NCBI RefSeq assembly: GCF_910589235.1
Contig: NC_060973.1
Coordinates: 4,597,501-4,661,500 of the forward strand
Direction of reading: 5' to 3'
Length of the DNA stretch: 64,000 bases
From: Vespa crabro
Taxonomy: Eukaryota; Arthropoda; Insecta; Hymenoptera; Vespidae
In this document: positions 29,786 through 43,140 of the stretch, one piece after another
Position numbering within the stretch: the first letter of the stretch is position 1
How the letters are laid out: each line of letters opens with the position of its first letter
Notes under the pieces: generated by a model
Told to the model about the DNA's origin: nothing
What the model saw: the letters and a program-made list of their open reading frames with translations, nothing else
Databases searched by the model: none
Program-made: the position numbers and the translations under genes

Positions 29786-30535
29786 ATATAGGTATATAAT
29801 ATATTTCTAAAAATTACAGGAGCATGGAAGATAATACAGGATCAAGAAATATATTTCTTAAAGACCTTTGAGATAGCAATTAGAAAGATGAACAAGAAAT
29901 TGAAATACGTATCAGACGTGATGTTCGCTTACTTTAGACAACAGAAATGTGGGAATACAGGAAACGGCGATTATCTTGGAGGTTCGCTAATCGATTTTGT
30001 TATCACGCGTCCGATCTGAATCGAGAGCTTGTAATTAACGTAATTAATGATCCTTCAGATATCAAGATCCATTTTGCTCTGAGAGAACCCCATAGTAAAT
30101 TATTGAGATCGACGGATGCAAGCAAGTTACTGATCGTAACTTATGCTTGGGATGGAAACGCTCAACCAGGTTGTTGTTCTTTTTTAATTTATTTTTATTT
30201 TGTTTTTTTTGTCGTTTTTCTTCTTCTTTTTTATCTTTTTCTTCTTAAATTTACCGTCTCTCTTTATCGATCGAAACGTTGATATGAAACGAACGTCGTC
30301 GACAGATTCGTAGTAACGAATTCTTATCCCTAATTGCAGTCGACTTACAGGGAACGAATTTTGGAGCGGTTATCTCGCGTCGAGTGGAGATCCAGCAGCA
30401 GCATGCAGCAGTCAAATAGCAGAATTGCACAATTCTTGGATAAATCCAAGAACTTGCGGTGCTAGTTTACACGTCGCATCTGCCGAGCATGGAATTTTGC
30501 ACATATCCGACTACGCGAGACTTCATCTTACTTAG
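26546..30535 (+). CDS. Uncharacterised multi-exon protein (possible DUF4804 family), frameshifted in exon 6
   Basis: Seven exons join in consistent phase: 26546-26818, 27238-27501, 27928-28097, 28459-28530, 28835-29121, 29820-30169 and 30351-30535 (stop TAG). The first is an internal exon (acceptor caatag), so the N-terminus is missing from this model. The product has conserved-looking blocks: RWLKHKRQYGSAIERALYKE (exon 2), RIIWANFYGEIYHPLYEE (exon 5), then near the C-terminus YAWDGNAQPGNEFW and SGDPAAACSSQIAEL spanning exons 6-7. The PGN-[EY]-W and SGDPAAAC blocks recall a family of unknown function present in insects and, as I remember it, in Legionella (DUF4804); this assignment is from memory. 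No signal peptide, membrane segment or catalytic motif is obvious. Exon 6 starts in the frame set by exon 5 but meets TGA at 30017; the downstream conserved part is in another frame, open from 29938. The gene is therefore either damaged or carries an assembly indel. Confidence 0.7.
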
Positions 30536-31093
30536 GTAAAAAGTAACATAAGTTGGAAGTTAAAATCTTTATGATAGATCACTTGGAAAGTTAATACATA
30601 GATCTAAAAGGTTATGTGTACAAAATGAAATTATAGCTATATATATATACGAAGTGAACCATGTTATATGAGACTTGCATGCATTTATATATACATATAC
30701 ATGCAAGTCTCATATAATATATACATATCATGCATTTATATATACATATACATGCAAGTCTCATATAACATGGTTCACTTTGTAACGTGTTACATCGAAA
30801 TCGTATTTTCAGATACCATGCTATAGGACAGTTATATGTCTACCTTATACATCGTTAGTCATGAAATATTTGATAAATGTTTCTTTTGAAATCTATAAAT
30901 GAAAATTAATAACACATGTACTTATTTTTACCAATTTTTGAAGTAAAAATTTTTATTAATTAATAATAAATATTTTGTAAAATACATGATCGATATACGT
31001 GAATATTCCGATCAGTGTAAATTAATACGTTGAACATTAATAATTTTAATATAATAAATTTTAATATAATAAATATGAAAATTGTGATTTTAG
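30536..31093. other. Intergenic spacer with large hairpin
   Basis: 558 bp between the stop of the frameshifted gene and the first recognised exon of the next gene on the same strand. It holds a perfect 30-bp inverted repeat (30652-30681 and 30751-30780) and is otherwise AT-rich. The 5' exon and promoter of the downstream gene are not recognisable here. Confidence 0.7.
30652..30780. repeat. Perfect 30-bp inverted repeat with internal 51-bp-period duplication
   Basis: Left arm 30652-30681 begins aagtgaaccatgttatatga; the right arm 30751-30780 is its exact reverse complement. Between them a 40-bp block (30678-30717) is repeated at 30729-30768, a 51-bp period, so the right arm's inner half is present twice. 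As RNA it would form a long stem with a 69-nt loop, or a shorter stem using the inner copy. Confidence 0.9.
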
Positions 31094-33807
31094 GAAAGGG
31101 CCGGCCCAACGGGCAGCGGTCAACGAAGACCATCTCGATCACCGCGCAGTCAGAGAAGTCGAAGTGCCGATGTTGATTGCTTAAAAAAATATACCGAAAG
31201 GAGAATCGAAGGAAGAAGACATACGGACGTTGCCGATACCAGTAAGCTAGATACGTCAAGATGGATACCACTGGCAAAGAATGTCTCTCGGGGTCAAACG
31301 AGTTTGAAAAAAACGGCACAAGTTTCGAAAGACGAAGATAAACGACGATATGAGAGTAACTCTAATACGGTGAGGAGCGATTCGATAAAGTGGCAACAAA
31401 CTTCTTCGATGGAAGTGGACGAACGTAAAAGGAATTTGCCAAATGAAAAAAAAGTAGAAGAAGTGCAAGAAGAAGAAGAAAAAGCTAAGCTGTATGGCAG
31501 ACAAGTAGCTGCTCGTAGTCGAAGTACTGACGTTACTACATTCAAGAAAGAAAAATACACCGAAGAACGAAGACATACCGACTGCGGTGATATCAGAATT
31601 TCATCCAGGTTGTCATCATTAATTCATTTCATTTTAATCATTAATATTTTTAATATGTGTGTTATATGTATTTTTTTCTTTGTATATTTTATATGTATAT
31701 TAATATTCTATATTTGATTAAAGTTATCGACAAATATCGATAACTATAATAATATATATATATATTTTTATAAATATAATATTTTTTGTTTTCAATAACT
31801 TTAATCAAATAAAACAAAATTGTTTTTATAAATGATACAATGGCAGTATCGATATTCGATATGGAAGAGTCTTACCGATTCTAGCGATCCTCCTTTGAAA
31901 TATTTTCTTCAATAATTTCACGTATCGATAATTAAAATATGACTTATTATATTTCATCGATCAAGATCCTATTTTTAAAACGAAGATTTGTAAGATCGAT
32001 TATATAGTAGATTCCTACATTACCTTTTTAGTCAATGATCGATCGCCGAGCTCTTCAGAGGCATCTAGCGTTGAAACGTCTGAATTAACTTTAGCGCAAA
32101 CCCCTTATGGTAGGCAAAATTTATATCAAAATACACGTTGATACATCAGAGTTTCTTAAATTTCTACAATTTACGATACACACGTTATTTAAACAAATAT
32201 TTCAGATAAAAATTGTTGATTGAATCTAGCAGGATATATATATATATAAATTTGTAAATATTTGTCAATGAAAAATGTTATCGTAAAATCATGTAAAATC
32301 GTGTGAGGAATATTTATCGAGAAATTATAATTTTGCAGATGGATACCACAAATAAATAGTGCCAGATTTCGCAGTGACACGTCGACATTCGCGAAATTCA
32401 CGAATTCTTACGAAATTACAAAAAATGCTGCAACCAGATGGATAACGTTCGCGAAAAATCCATCGCCGTTTCCAACGCCTCGAATGAATCCAGATAAGAA
32501 AACACAAATGGAAGAGAGTTCACGAAAAAATGAAGAATCTTGTACAAAGGAAAACAAAACTGAAGCAACAAAATGGACACCTTTGCGAAAGTTTGCGTCG
32601 CCTGTACCGTCCAAACGAAATACTGAAAATGATACGACACCGGGTATAGAAATTATTGCAAAAAAAATATTATATTGTTAATACTTGTTATAAAACTATT
32701 TAATTTGACCTTTTAGATTTATCGGAGATTACTCCGCAAAATCGCTTAAAAAATAACGACGCATCTGACGCACTTGACAAAGCTAACAAATTGAGTCAAC
32801 GAATGCGAGATCTTTATGATTTCAAAACGGAAAACGAATGGCCAAAGAGATTAAAGAACCGACCATACGAAGAAACGTGGATAAGTAAAAGTAGTAGCGA
32901 GGAGGAAAGACATCCTCCCAGTGGTCGTAGAAATAGTCAGGATATGGAATTTAACGATAGATCGTTACGAATCAGGGTGATTGCTTTAAATTGTTTATCT
33001 AATTCTTTCGTATTAATTATTGAATTGATCACCAACCAATAATATCGTAATTGTCGGTATTTTATATCTAAGTAAGCAATGAACAATAGTATAATATTTA
33101 CATTTTATCGAAAAAAAAAGTTATTATTGTTGTCGATCAATTATTTAAAAAAAAAATTGTTAAAAAATCTGATTGGAATTCTAATGAAAATAAAAAAGAA
33201 AACACACATTTCCTAGGATACAAAATTGCAAATTCATCGAACGGAGGAATCGAAGGTCTTCCATAGCGACACGGATGAAAGATCAAAGAAATTCATCGAA
33301 AGGCATAGCAATTCGGAGGATCTTGGATTACGCGGTACCGCAGAAAAGTTGCGAGCTCAAAATCGACGCACGCAATCGGACGATTACGACGAGAAATGTA
33401 GGAAAAGGAACAGCTATCGATCGGATAGCAGAGAGGAAGGAGCCCGATCGAAAGGAGAACAACACGTACATATTGAAAACAAAAGAAACTCCGACGCAAG
33501 TGAAAGATCCCAGGAATCACGCGGTAGTTGTTCCGAAATTGAGTTTCCTAGTAAAAGAAATTCACGAACGAGCAACGTTAGTTATGCCAGTATTGTTAAT
33601 CCAACCGGCAAAAGAGGTAGTTTAGAATGTAGATCGACTCAGCGTATTCTCGAGATGCCACCACGAAGAGCATTTAGTCAAGGTGAGGGAAGACCTGCCA
33701 CTCCGGTACCACCGATCGAAATGAACGCAGATCGTGTCGTCGCTGTTAGATTGATCTCGGAATGTCAAAAGAGAGACAGCACCAGATACAAGGTCTATCT
33801 GACGTAA
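31094..33807 (+). CDS. Unrecognised disordered Ser/Arg/Glu-rich protein with repeated W-x-P motifs
   Basis: Exons that join in phase: 31094-31608, 32339-32643, 32717-32976 and 33217-33807 (stop TAA). The first begins at an acceptor (gattttag), so the start codon is in an unseen upstream exon. The visible 556 residues are highly charged (RS, RR, EE and KR runs), with no membrane segment and no domain I know. A motif [ST]-[RK]-W-[IT]-x recurs: TSRWIPLAKN, SSRWIPQINS, TRWITFAKN and TKWTPLRKF. A preceding RRHTD-x-x-D occurs before the first two copies, so part of the protein arose by internal duplication. The C-terminus (VRLISECQKRDSTRYKVYLT) is less disordered and may be a short binding motif. 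The donor of the first exon (AG|GTTGTC) is weak. A possible alternative exon lies at 32032-32109. Confidence 0.65.
32032..32109 (+). other. Possible cassette exon
   Basis: A 78-bp segment between a good acceptor (cctttttag) and a donor (G|GTAGGC). It is open only when entered in phase 1, reading a Ser/Glu/Thr-rich peptide that would continue in frame into the exon at 32717. The preceding exon ends in phase 2 at its preferred donor, and entry in that phase gives an immediate stop. Inclusion would need another upstream donor, for example GTGATA at about 31587, which is in phase 1. Confidence 0.35.
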
Positions 33808-34953
33808 ATAAATACGAAACGTAATACGTTTCTAAAGATTTTCTAAATAAATTTCGAGATCAAAAAAAAAAGAAGAAATGATAGAATATATCTTTCTCGA
33901 CTCTTTGCAGATCGATCAATCGTCCGATCTTTAACCATACCAATTTATTATACAATTAAAGTTCAATATATTTCTCGAAATAATTACCTGAAGCACTTAA
34001 TCCTCGACTCATCGTGTAACATTTCATACAGAATTATTATTATTGTTATTATTATTATTATTGTCATCGTCGTTATCGTATACATCGTTAAATATTATTG
34101 ACCAATGAAACGTTCGATGTAAAACTGGAAAGAGTCGAGTATTTGTTGTCCTGTTAGATACATTGAAAAATCGATATTTTCTGAAAGAAAAAGAAAAAGC
34201 GAAGAAGAGACTAATAAAATCTTCAGATTAGAAATTAAATAAAATTTGAAGTAAGGTAATAAAGTTGTTAATGTGCCTCACATGTTGAAACGATTCCAAA
34301 CCATAAAAGTCAAGAAAAAATATATAAATTCGTGCCTGCAATAAGAAACAATCAGGGTAACAGTGATATATAAACGAAATAATAATTATTATTATTATAT
34401 ACCTACGTATTATGTATAGTATTATATACGTGTTTAATGCGCCGTTATCTCGTTTCATCGTCTTATTTTCCACGTGAAATACTCGTTGAATTTTTAAAGA
34501 ATGAAACACCTTCAAGTATACATATATATATATATATATATAAAATAATATTTAATATATAATATTAATATTATAATTCATATACATATATGTATATATA
34601 TATATGTATAAATTGTAGTAACTGATTAAAATAAACAATGAAATCTTTCGTTCTCGCACAGTGTTAACTAATAAAGAAAAATATATATGATAAATATGTC
34701 AATAAATATGTCCACAATTCATTTTTTCTTGTGTTCAAAATGAATTAATAGTATATCTCATTTGATACTAAGCCACAGTTATAAATAAATAAATAATGTA
34801 ATATCATAATCACATTATACTCGAAACGTAGAAAAAAACAAAAAGAAACGAAGAACTATTCCACACTCGCGTTATATGTAAGAAATATACAAACAAAATG
34901 AAGTGTTTTAAACGATTAAGAAAAAAGAAATGATGTGACGAACTCTCTCTCTT

Positions 34954-35012
<59 letters not shown>

Positions 35013-35160
35013 CTCTCTCTTTCTCTTTCTCTCTCTCTCTCACGCGCGCACGTGCGTGATCGATCGATCGTTTATATATTGTAACAATTAAAAAGTCACT
35101 GCACCGGTTTAAAATAAGCTACAAGCACAGGATGTACAAAAGTGTCATGATAAACGAACA

Positions 35161-35203
<43 letters not shown>

Positions 35204-35541
35204 ACAAATAAATAAATAAAGTTTTTGTGAAACAATGATTCATGAATGTTTCTTTTCTCTCTACATTTTCGTTTGAAATCACATAATATTGTCTTTTTTT
35301 TATTTACATTCAAGAAAACACTTAAGCTTTCTGTCTCGTAAAAACAATGAACTTTTATTGAACGAATTACTTTTAAAAAAATATAATTATATAAAAAAAA
35401 AAAAATAAAAAAAAAATAATAATAGTAATAATAAAGCAGTCACACAGTAATAGGAATATCTCAAATACGTAAGACAGAAAGTCGCCAAAATTTTTTCCAA
35501 TCCAATCCTCAGATCTTGCTTGATTCTCTTCTTTTCAATGT
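33808..35541. other. Noncoding stretch between convergent genes
   Basis: This 1.7-kb interval separates the 3' ends of the plus-strand repeat protein and minus-strand HLH3B, so it should hold both 3' UTRs. Notable content: (TA)-rich arrays near 34517-34610, a long (CT)n/(CTTT) array at about 34943-35040, and (AAAT)n at 35160-35220. No coding exon is evident. Confidence 0.65.
35160..35220. repeat. (AAAT)n tetranucleotide microsatellite
   Basis: About 15 near-perfect copies of an AAAT/TAAA unit with one AAAC variant, lying about 320 bp beyond the HLH3B stop codon, probably in or near its 3' UTR. Confidence 0.9.
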
Positions 35542-37376
<1,835 letters not shown>

Positions 37377-38684
37377 CGGCTGAAAATTAACGCCACGTTT
37401 ATTATTCGTCTCATTGTTCGCCGTTAATCTTAATTACGGATCGTCCCGTAATAAATAACGATTTGTGTCTTTCTTTTCCTATTTCGATCTTTTTGTGAAT
37501 TTGAAGATTTATAATTGAATGTAACTTTTAAGTTGTCCGCTTAAATGCACTTAGTATTTTTTTAATTAACAATTACTTTTTTGATAGGAAATTAGATATA
37601 TGATCCTATCGAAGATCGTATTAAAAATTAATGAATCCTAAGTATAAATTAAATTATAAATTTAACTATAATACGATTACATTGGTTTAAGCTATACTAT
37701 AACTTTTTTCTAATCTAAGTTATAGTATAATTTTTTTATCAATAATAAAAAAATTAATTCTATTGGAAAGTATCAATTTCGCATGTATGTAATTGTCCAC
37801 CGAATAAATATTAAATCAGTATTAATTATTTCTTATATGTTAAACTGAAATATCACTCTTGAAAGACAGTCACCCAAACAAATGTTTCTAACGATAAGAT
37901 TAGGAAATTGAGAAGAATTTGTTACACGCCTCGACGGAATACTATTAAATATATATCGTATATAATCCACACCTATACCTACACATACACACACATACGC
38001 GTGCTTTCTCGTTTTATTTTCATTACACAAATTCATAAACGTTCACAGATATACATCGTAGTAATTTAATATAATTCTTTTTACGATTTCTCATCACTTA
38101 CAACTTCGTCGTCGTTCAAGTATCAACTAATATATGATCTACGCATCTTGATCTTGAAAGGAAAGAGAGAAAACAAATTGTATACAAATGAATATCTTAC
38201 CATGTTGAACCGATTGACCTTATGAGGATAATATCGAAATAAACGAAAATATTGAAACGTACTTTAACAACACTCTTCTCCGATCGTATGATTCATCTAT
38301 TATAAAAATTTTTCTTTTGTTTCCTTTTATATTCACCGTTGAAAATCTTACAAATATCAATCTCTACGTGTAAGTTATACGACCGATAAAGTCAAACGAA
38401 ACGATTTGACTAATAGAAAGTCTGTAACTCTAGTAGCACAGAGCAGACTTTGGTAAAATGAAAATTTTGTACGAAGGCGGAGCTCTCTCTCTCTCTCTCC
38501 TACCCTCCCTCCCTCTTTTCTCTCACTCCCTCTCTCACTCCCTCTCTCGCTCTCTCTCTCTTTCTCTATCTCTGGTAACTTGATCTCCATGGGTGGAGCT
38601 CGTCTTTGGACCATCCCATGTCGCTTGCACACGCGTCCATTCAGCCTCCCTCTATCGGTCCACCAGCGGATCGTTTTAAACGCC

Positions 38685-38728
<44 letters not shown>

Positions 38729-39491
38729 TGAGAGAGAGAAAGAAAGAGAAAAAAGAGGGAGATGGACAGAGAGAAATCCGCGAAAGGGAGCATGTGACGT
38801 GATAAGAGAAATCACTCGGCTTTTCTCGCTCGTCCAATCAAATCGACCCAGGGACATTCGTTATTAAATCTTTTTATACGCGTTGCGCTTCGTTCACTCC
38901 CTTTTTACAAAGAAAGTTAATAATAAAAATATAATCATTCTATCGCATTAACGACGCTTATTAAACGTACGTTTTAATCTTCGTCAAAAATAAAAAAATA
39001 TATTTTCTGTATCATGTGCGGTTTTTAAATAATATTTTTACTCTTTTTTTTGTAATTATCATTTTGAAGTGGTGAAGATAAATAAACGAAGATAATAACG
39101 AACCCATCAAAGGATTAAAAGTTTCGCTTTAAAAAAATAAAATTCTGATTTAAGTACACTTATCTCCAGCTCTCATTATCATGCGTGCGAGAGAGGAAGA
39201 AAGATAGAGAATTAACTATTCTCCTCCTCTTCCTATTGTTTTTTTGAAAACACACGTGTATTCAAGATGTTTCACTTGTGTGTTCGAAGAAAATGTGAAA
39301 ATAGAAGACAGTTGGCGTTTTATCTAATCGTTGTCGGTACGTTATTGATTCTACTTTCTTTAATAATTTTTCTCAAAAATTTGGAGAGAAAGAAATCCTT
39401 CTTATGTATTTTCACAATCGTAAATTTTTTTTAATTTCTAAAAAAATCTATAAGATTTTATTTAAAATTAATATGATAGCGAATAGAAAAA

Positions 39492-39544
<53 letters not shown>

Positions 39545-41220
39545 TAACAAAAATATATATAAAATATAGAAATAAATTATATATATAAAATATAGAAGAA
39601 ATTAATTTGTTCAAAATTAAAACAAATTGTACTAATCCGTAAATAGAATAAAAAAATTCTCATTATATCTATCATCATTAAAAATTTGTTTAAAAATTGA
39701 CAAAATTCTTAACTCACAAAAATCGCGTATAAGGGAAAATAAAAAAAATCAATGAGAAAGGTTCCGCTTTAACACGAATTTGCTCCCACGCAGATTGGCC
39801 TAACCATATGTAGTAATAGCGCTCGAATGAGCATCATCGAGGAGATGCTATCATTTAATCGGGTTCAACACAACGACAGTTTGAATTTGTCCTAGCGTAA
39901 AAACTATAAGCACCCTACTAACTTCGGTCGTGGTATCGCAATAAAACTTTTTGGTGATAGCCACTTGCTGAGAAATGAGAAGGGTCCTACGATTTCTCAC
40001 CCCCTCTCGTACCTCCCATACCTAATGTATATTAATCAAGGATTCTCTCGTATATTCTACGTAGCTTGCACATTGACTCCTCGAGGGATTTAGCTAATAG
40101 GAATTTGATTGTTTGGAAAAGATTTTCCTCGAGGAGATAAGAAAAAAAAAAGGAAGAAAAAGAGAAGATAAAAAATTGTTCAAACATTTATATATTTGTC
40201 TCGTTAAACGACGATTAGCGAAAAATGATAAAAATATAAATATAACGTAGAAATGACAGCTATGTTTCGAAATAATTTCATTTTTGCACAGGATTTTTCA
40301 TTGTTCTCGAATAAAATTTAACGCATGAAAAATCAAATATATCTATGTATATAAATCGTATTAGTGACTCTGGAAAAGATCATTTTAAAGTAATTTAAAT
40401 CCTATGAATTATTTAATAGTACTAATAGGACCGCAGCTTCATAGATAGCGATGTGTACTGATCCGAAAATAATTTTTGGCGTACGTTCAGCACGTGCATG
40501 TGTCGAGTGATCGTCCAGGGAAGTTGCGTGTGCCATGCCGATATAAAAAAATTCTATAAGGGGATCCTGATTTTTTTTCTTTCTTCTTTTATATATATAT
40601 ATATATAACCTTCCATTCTTCACTTTTGACTGTTCTTTTCAAAACCATATTCGAGAGGATTCTTAAAACGATACAAAATTTTTTAAATATTGATCTTAAG
40701 ATAAAGAGAACAAAAAAGATTTATATGCATTAAAAATTTTTGTTTAATAAATAAGTAATTTATATAAAAGTAAAAGTACTTTAGCCTTATACTGGATGTT
40801 CACATAAGCATACAATTTTGGTATATCTATGTTCTTATGTATCATCATATCCCTCAATTTGTTAATGATTTAAAAAATAAAAGAGAAATCTAAAAAAAAT
40901 AGAGGAACGATATCAATGTTTAGAAAAATATTAATGTCAATGATAAAATATATCCTTCCCTTTGAAAAACGAGAATCACCCTACGTGCTTTTCATCACCG
41001 ACGGGGATTGCACTATTTGCAGTGGTTTCCCACAGGGTTGCTAACTTGTGGCTCAATTTTAGCGCGTGACAATGAATAAAATTTGTAGCATTAATGTCGC
41101 TTATCGGGCACAATTACATTTTTCTATAAACGACAGTCGTTCATCAAAAAAAAATTTTTATATAAGTACCTGAATTCATTCGAGAGAAATATCGTGAAAA
41201 GTCATTTTCGAAGGGCGTGT

Positions 41221-41273
<53 letters not shown>

Positions 41274-43140
41274 GAAAAATAAAATGCTGTCGTTAAAGGA
41301 GACAATAAATTGTAGATCAAGATTAATGACACTAGTAATAGATCTGCATTTGCATATACAGAGTGAATCAATTATTTTCGATTTAAAAAAAAGAAGAGAT
41401 ACAAATGTTTTACATATATATATAGCTTTCTCATGTAACAGATAACAAAGTAAAAAATCGTAAATTATCATCATAAAGACGATAATTATGAGCTCACCCT
41501 GTACATAGAAACACATAAGAAAGTATCTCTATCGTTTTCCAAGAATTCCACTCAAACGTACTCTCCCTCCTTTCTCTTCTTTCTCTCCTTTCAAAAAAAA
41601 AAAGAAAAAAAAAGAAAAAAAGAAAAAAAAAGAAAAGAAAAACAATGTATAAGATATATCGTATAAAATAGAATAGGATAAAAGATGATAATAAAAAAAT
41701 CGTGATTAGGTATGAAGTGAAAATCCTTGGAACGTGACACAAAATCGCGTTGGTACATAGAAGGAAATTCTAGGAGGAAATGAGGGCGTGTCGATAGAAA
41801 AGAGGCGTGCCTCTGTTGGTTTGCGCAGTGTCCCATGAACATCAGTGTGCGTTCGAATAGAATCCCCATACTGGTGGTATGAATTGTACGAAGAGAAGGA
41901 TGGAACATATAATATGTGTGTGTGAGAGAGAGAGAAAGAGAATAGATCCCGAGTAAGAGGGGTATAAGGGTGAAATCAATTTTCGTTATCGTCGTCAACC
42001 AGACACCCCATATTAATTCCGTTAGCGAGTGTTTGCCTTTCCATGTATGCCCCTCTCTTACAACCAACTGATAGAAGCCTTAAGTACTTCGGATGGAGAT
42101 CTAAAAGATAACGACGATAATAATAATTATTATTTTACCAATAACAATAATATTAACAGTAACGGTAGTTACAATAATAGTGGTAGTTATAGTCATAAAT
42201 ATATATCGTGATAATAATAGTAATAGTGATAGTTATGACGATAGTAATAGTAAATAACAAATAAATTCGTACTTGAAACTTTTCCTCAATTTATTTATAT
42301 TGAAAATTTTTTCTCTAATACAGAAAGCTTCGAAAATTTCGCTTAATTTCTTAATAATGTCATTCCGGCGCTCAATTCATGTCAATGATGATGATGATAA
42401 TAATGGCAAGAAAAACAATCTAATGTTACTCGTATTTGTAAGCTTTTTTCTTCTTAATTTTTTATTTTAAAAAGTTCTAATTCACCAAACTTCAACAAAC
42501 GGTAGCCATTTTATTTTGGTGTATTACGTCATCACAGCGCGAAATTCAAATCGAATTTTCGGAGAATATTTTTCTTCTCATGAAAATTGCTAGTCGAACC
42601 TTCGTTATAATTGTCTTATTTCCGATGACATATTATATATATTATATTATTGTCTTATATTCGAATCATTACGTGAGAAGAAAGGAAAAATTCAAAATTA
42701 GAAAAACGATTGATAAATCATTGTAGATACTCATACGTTTGGAAAAAGATTATGATCAAAAGAGAAGAATTCTTATTTACGAAAGTGAATAAATAAATAA
42801 CATACACAATTATAGACACTTTAAGATATTTTACTGATTTGGTGTAAAATATAATTGTCAAAATTTTTATCAAAGGAGAAATTAACAATTTATTATATCA
42901 TTATAGATTCGTCTAACCTTATGCATTTATGAATCTAACTTTTGCTTTTGCAAATTTTTATTTACAAATGTAAGATCCAGTTGGCAGGTATGTGCAAAAA
43001 ATATAATATATCAGGTCTTTAGATTTAGTTTTGTTTGGTAAAAAAACATTTGAACGTTATATATAAATTACAAATAAGATATAACTCAATCTCTCTAAAC
43101 ACTACTTTCCGTAAAAAATTCACAAGAAAAATATAAAACT
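37377..43140. other. Noncoding stretch upstream of HLH3B and of the C6orf163-like gene
   Basis: A 5.8-kb gap between divergent genes with no supported exon. An acceptor abutting the HLH3B start implies that its 5' exon and promoter are in here. A CT-rich block (about 38480-38575) and a GA-rich block (38690-38757) flank a higher-GC segment at 38580-38680; they are complementary and could fold back on each other. (TA)n lies at 39494-39536, (GA)n at 41229-41275, and AAT/AGT trinucleotide runs at about 42116-42260. A moderately complex segment without repeats at 39760-40080 could be regulatory. TTACGTCAT (42524-42532) is a CRE-like site about 600 bp before the next gene. Confidence 0.65.

Noticed and set aside
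38375..38867. 160-codon minus and 95-codon plus frames
   Set aside because: Mostly Ser-Leu or Arg-Glu strings from CT/GA arrays; the non-repeat ends show no family resemblance.
42029..42211. 60-codon Asn-rich plus-strand frame
   Set aside because: Asn/Asp/Ser content comes from AAT and AGT trinucleotide repeats; no splice or conservation support.
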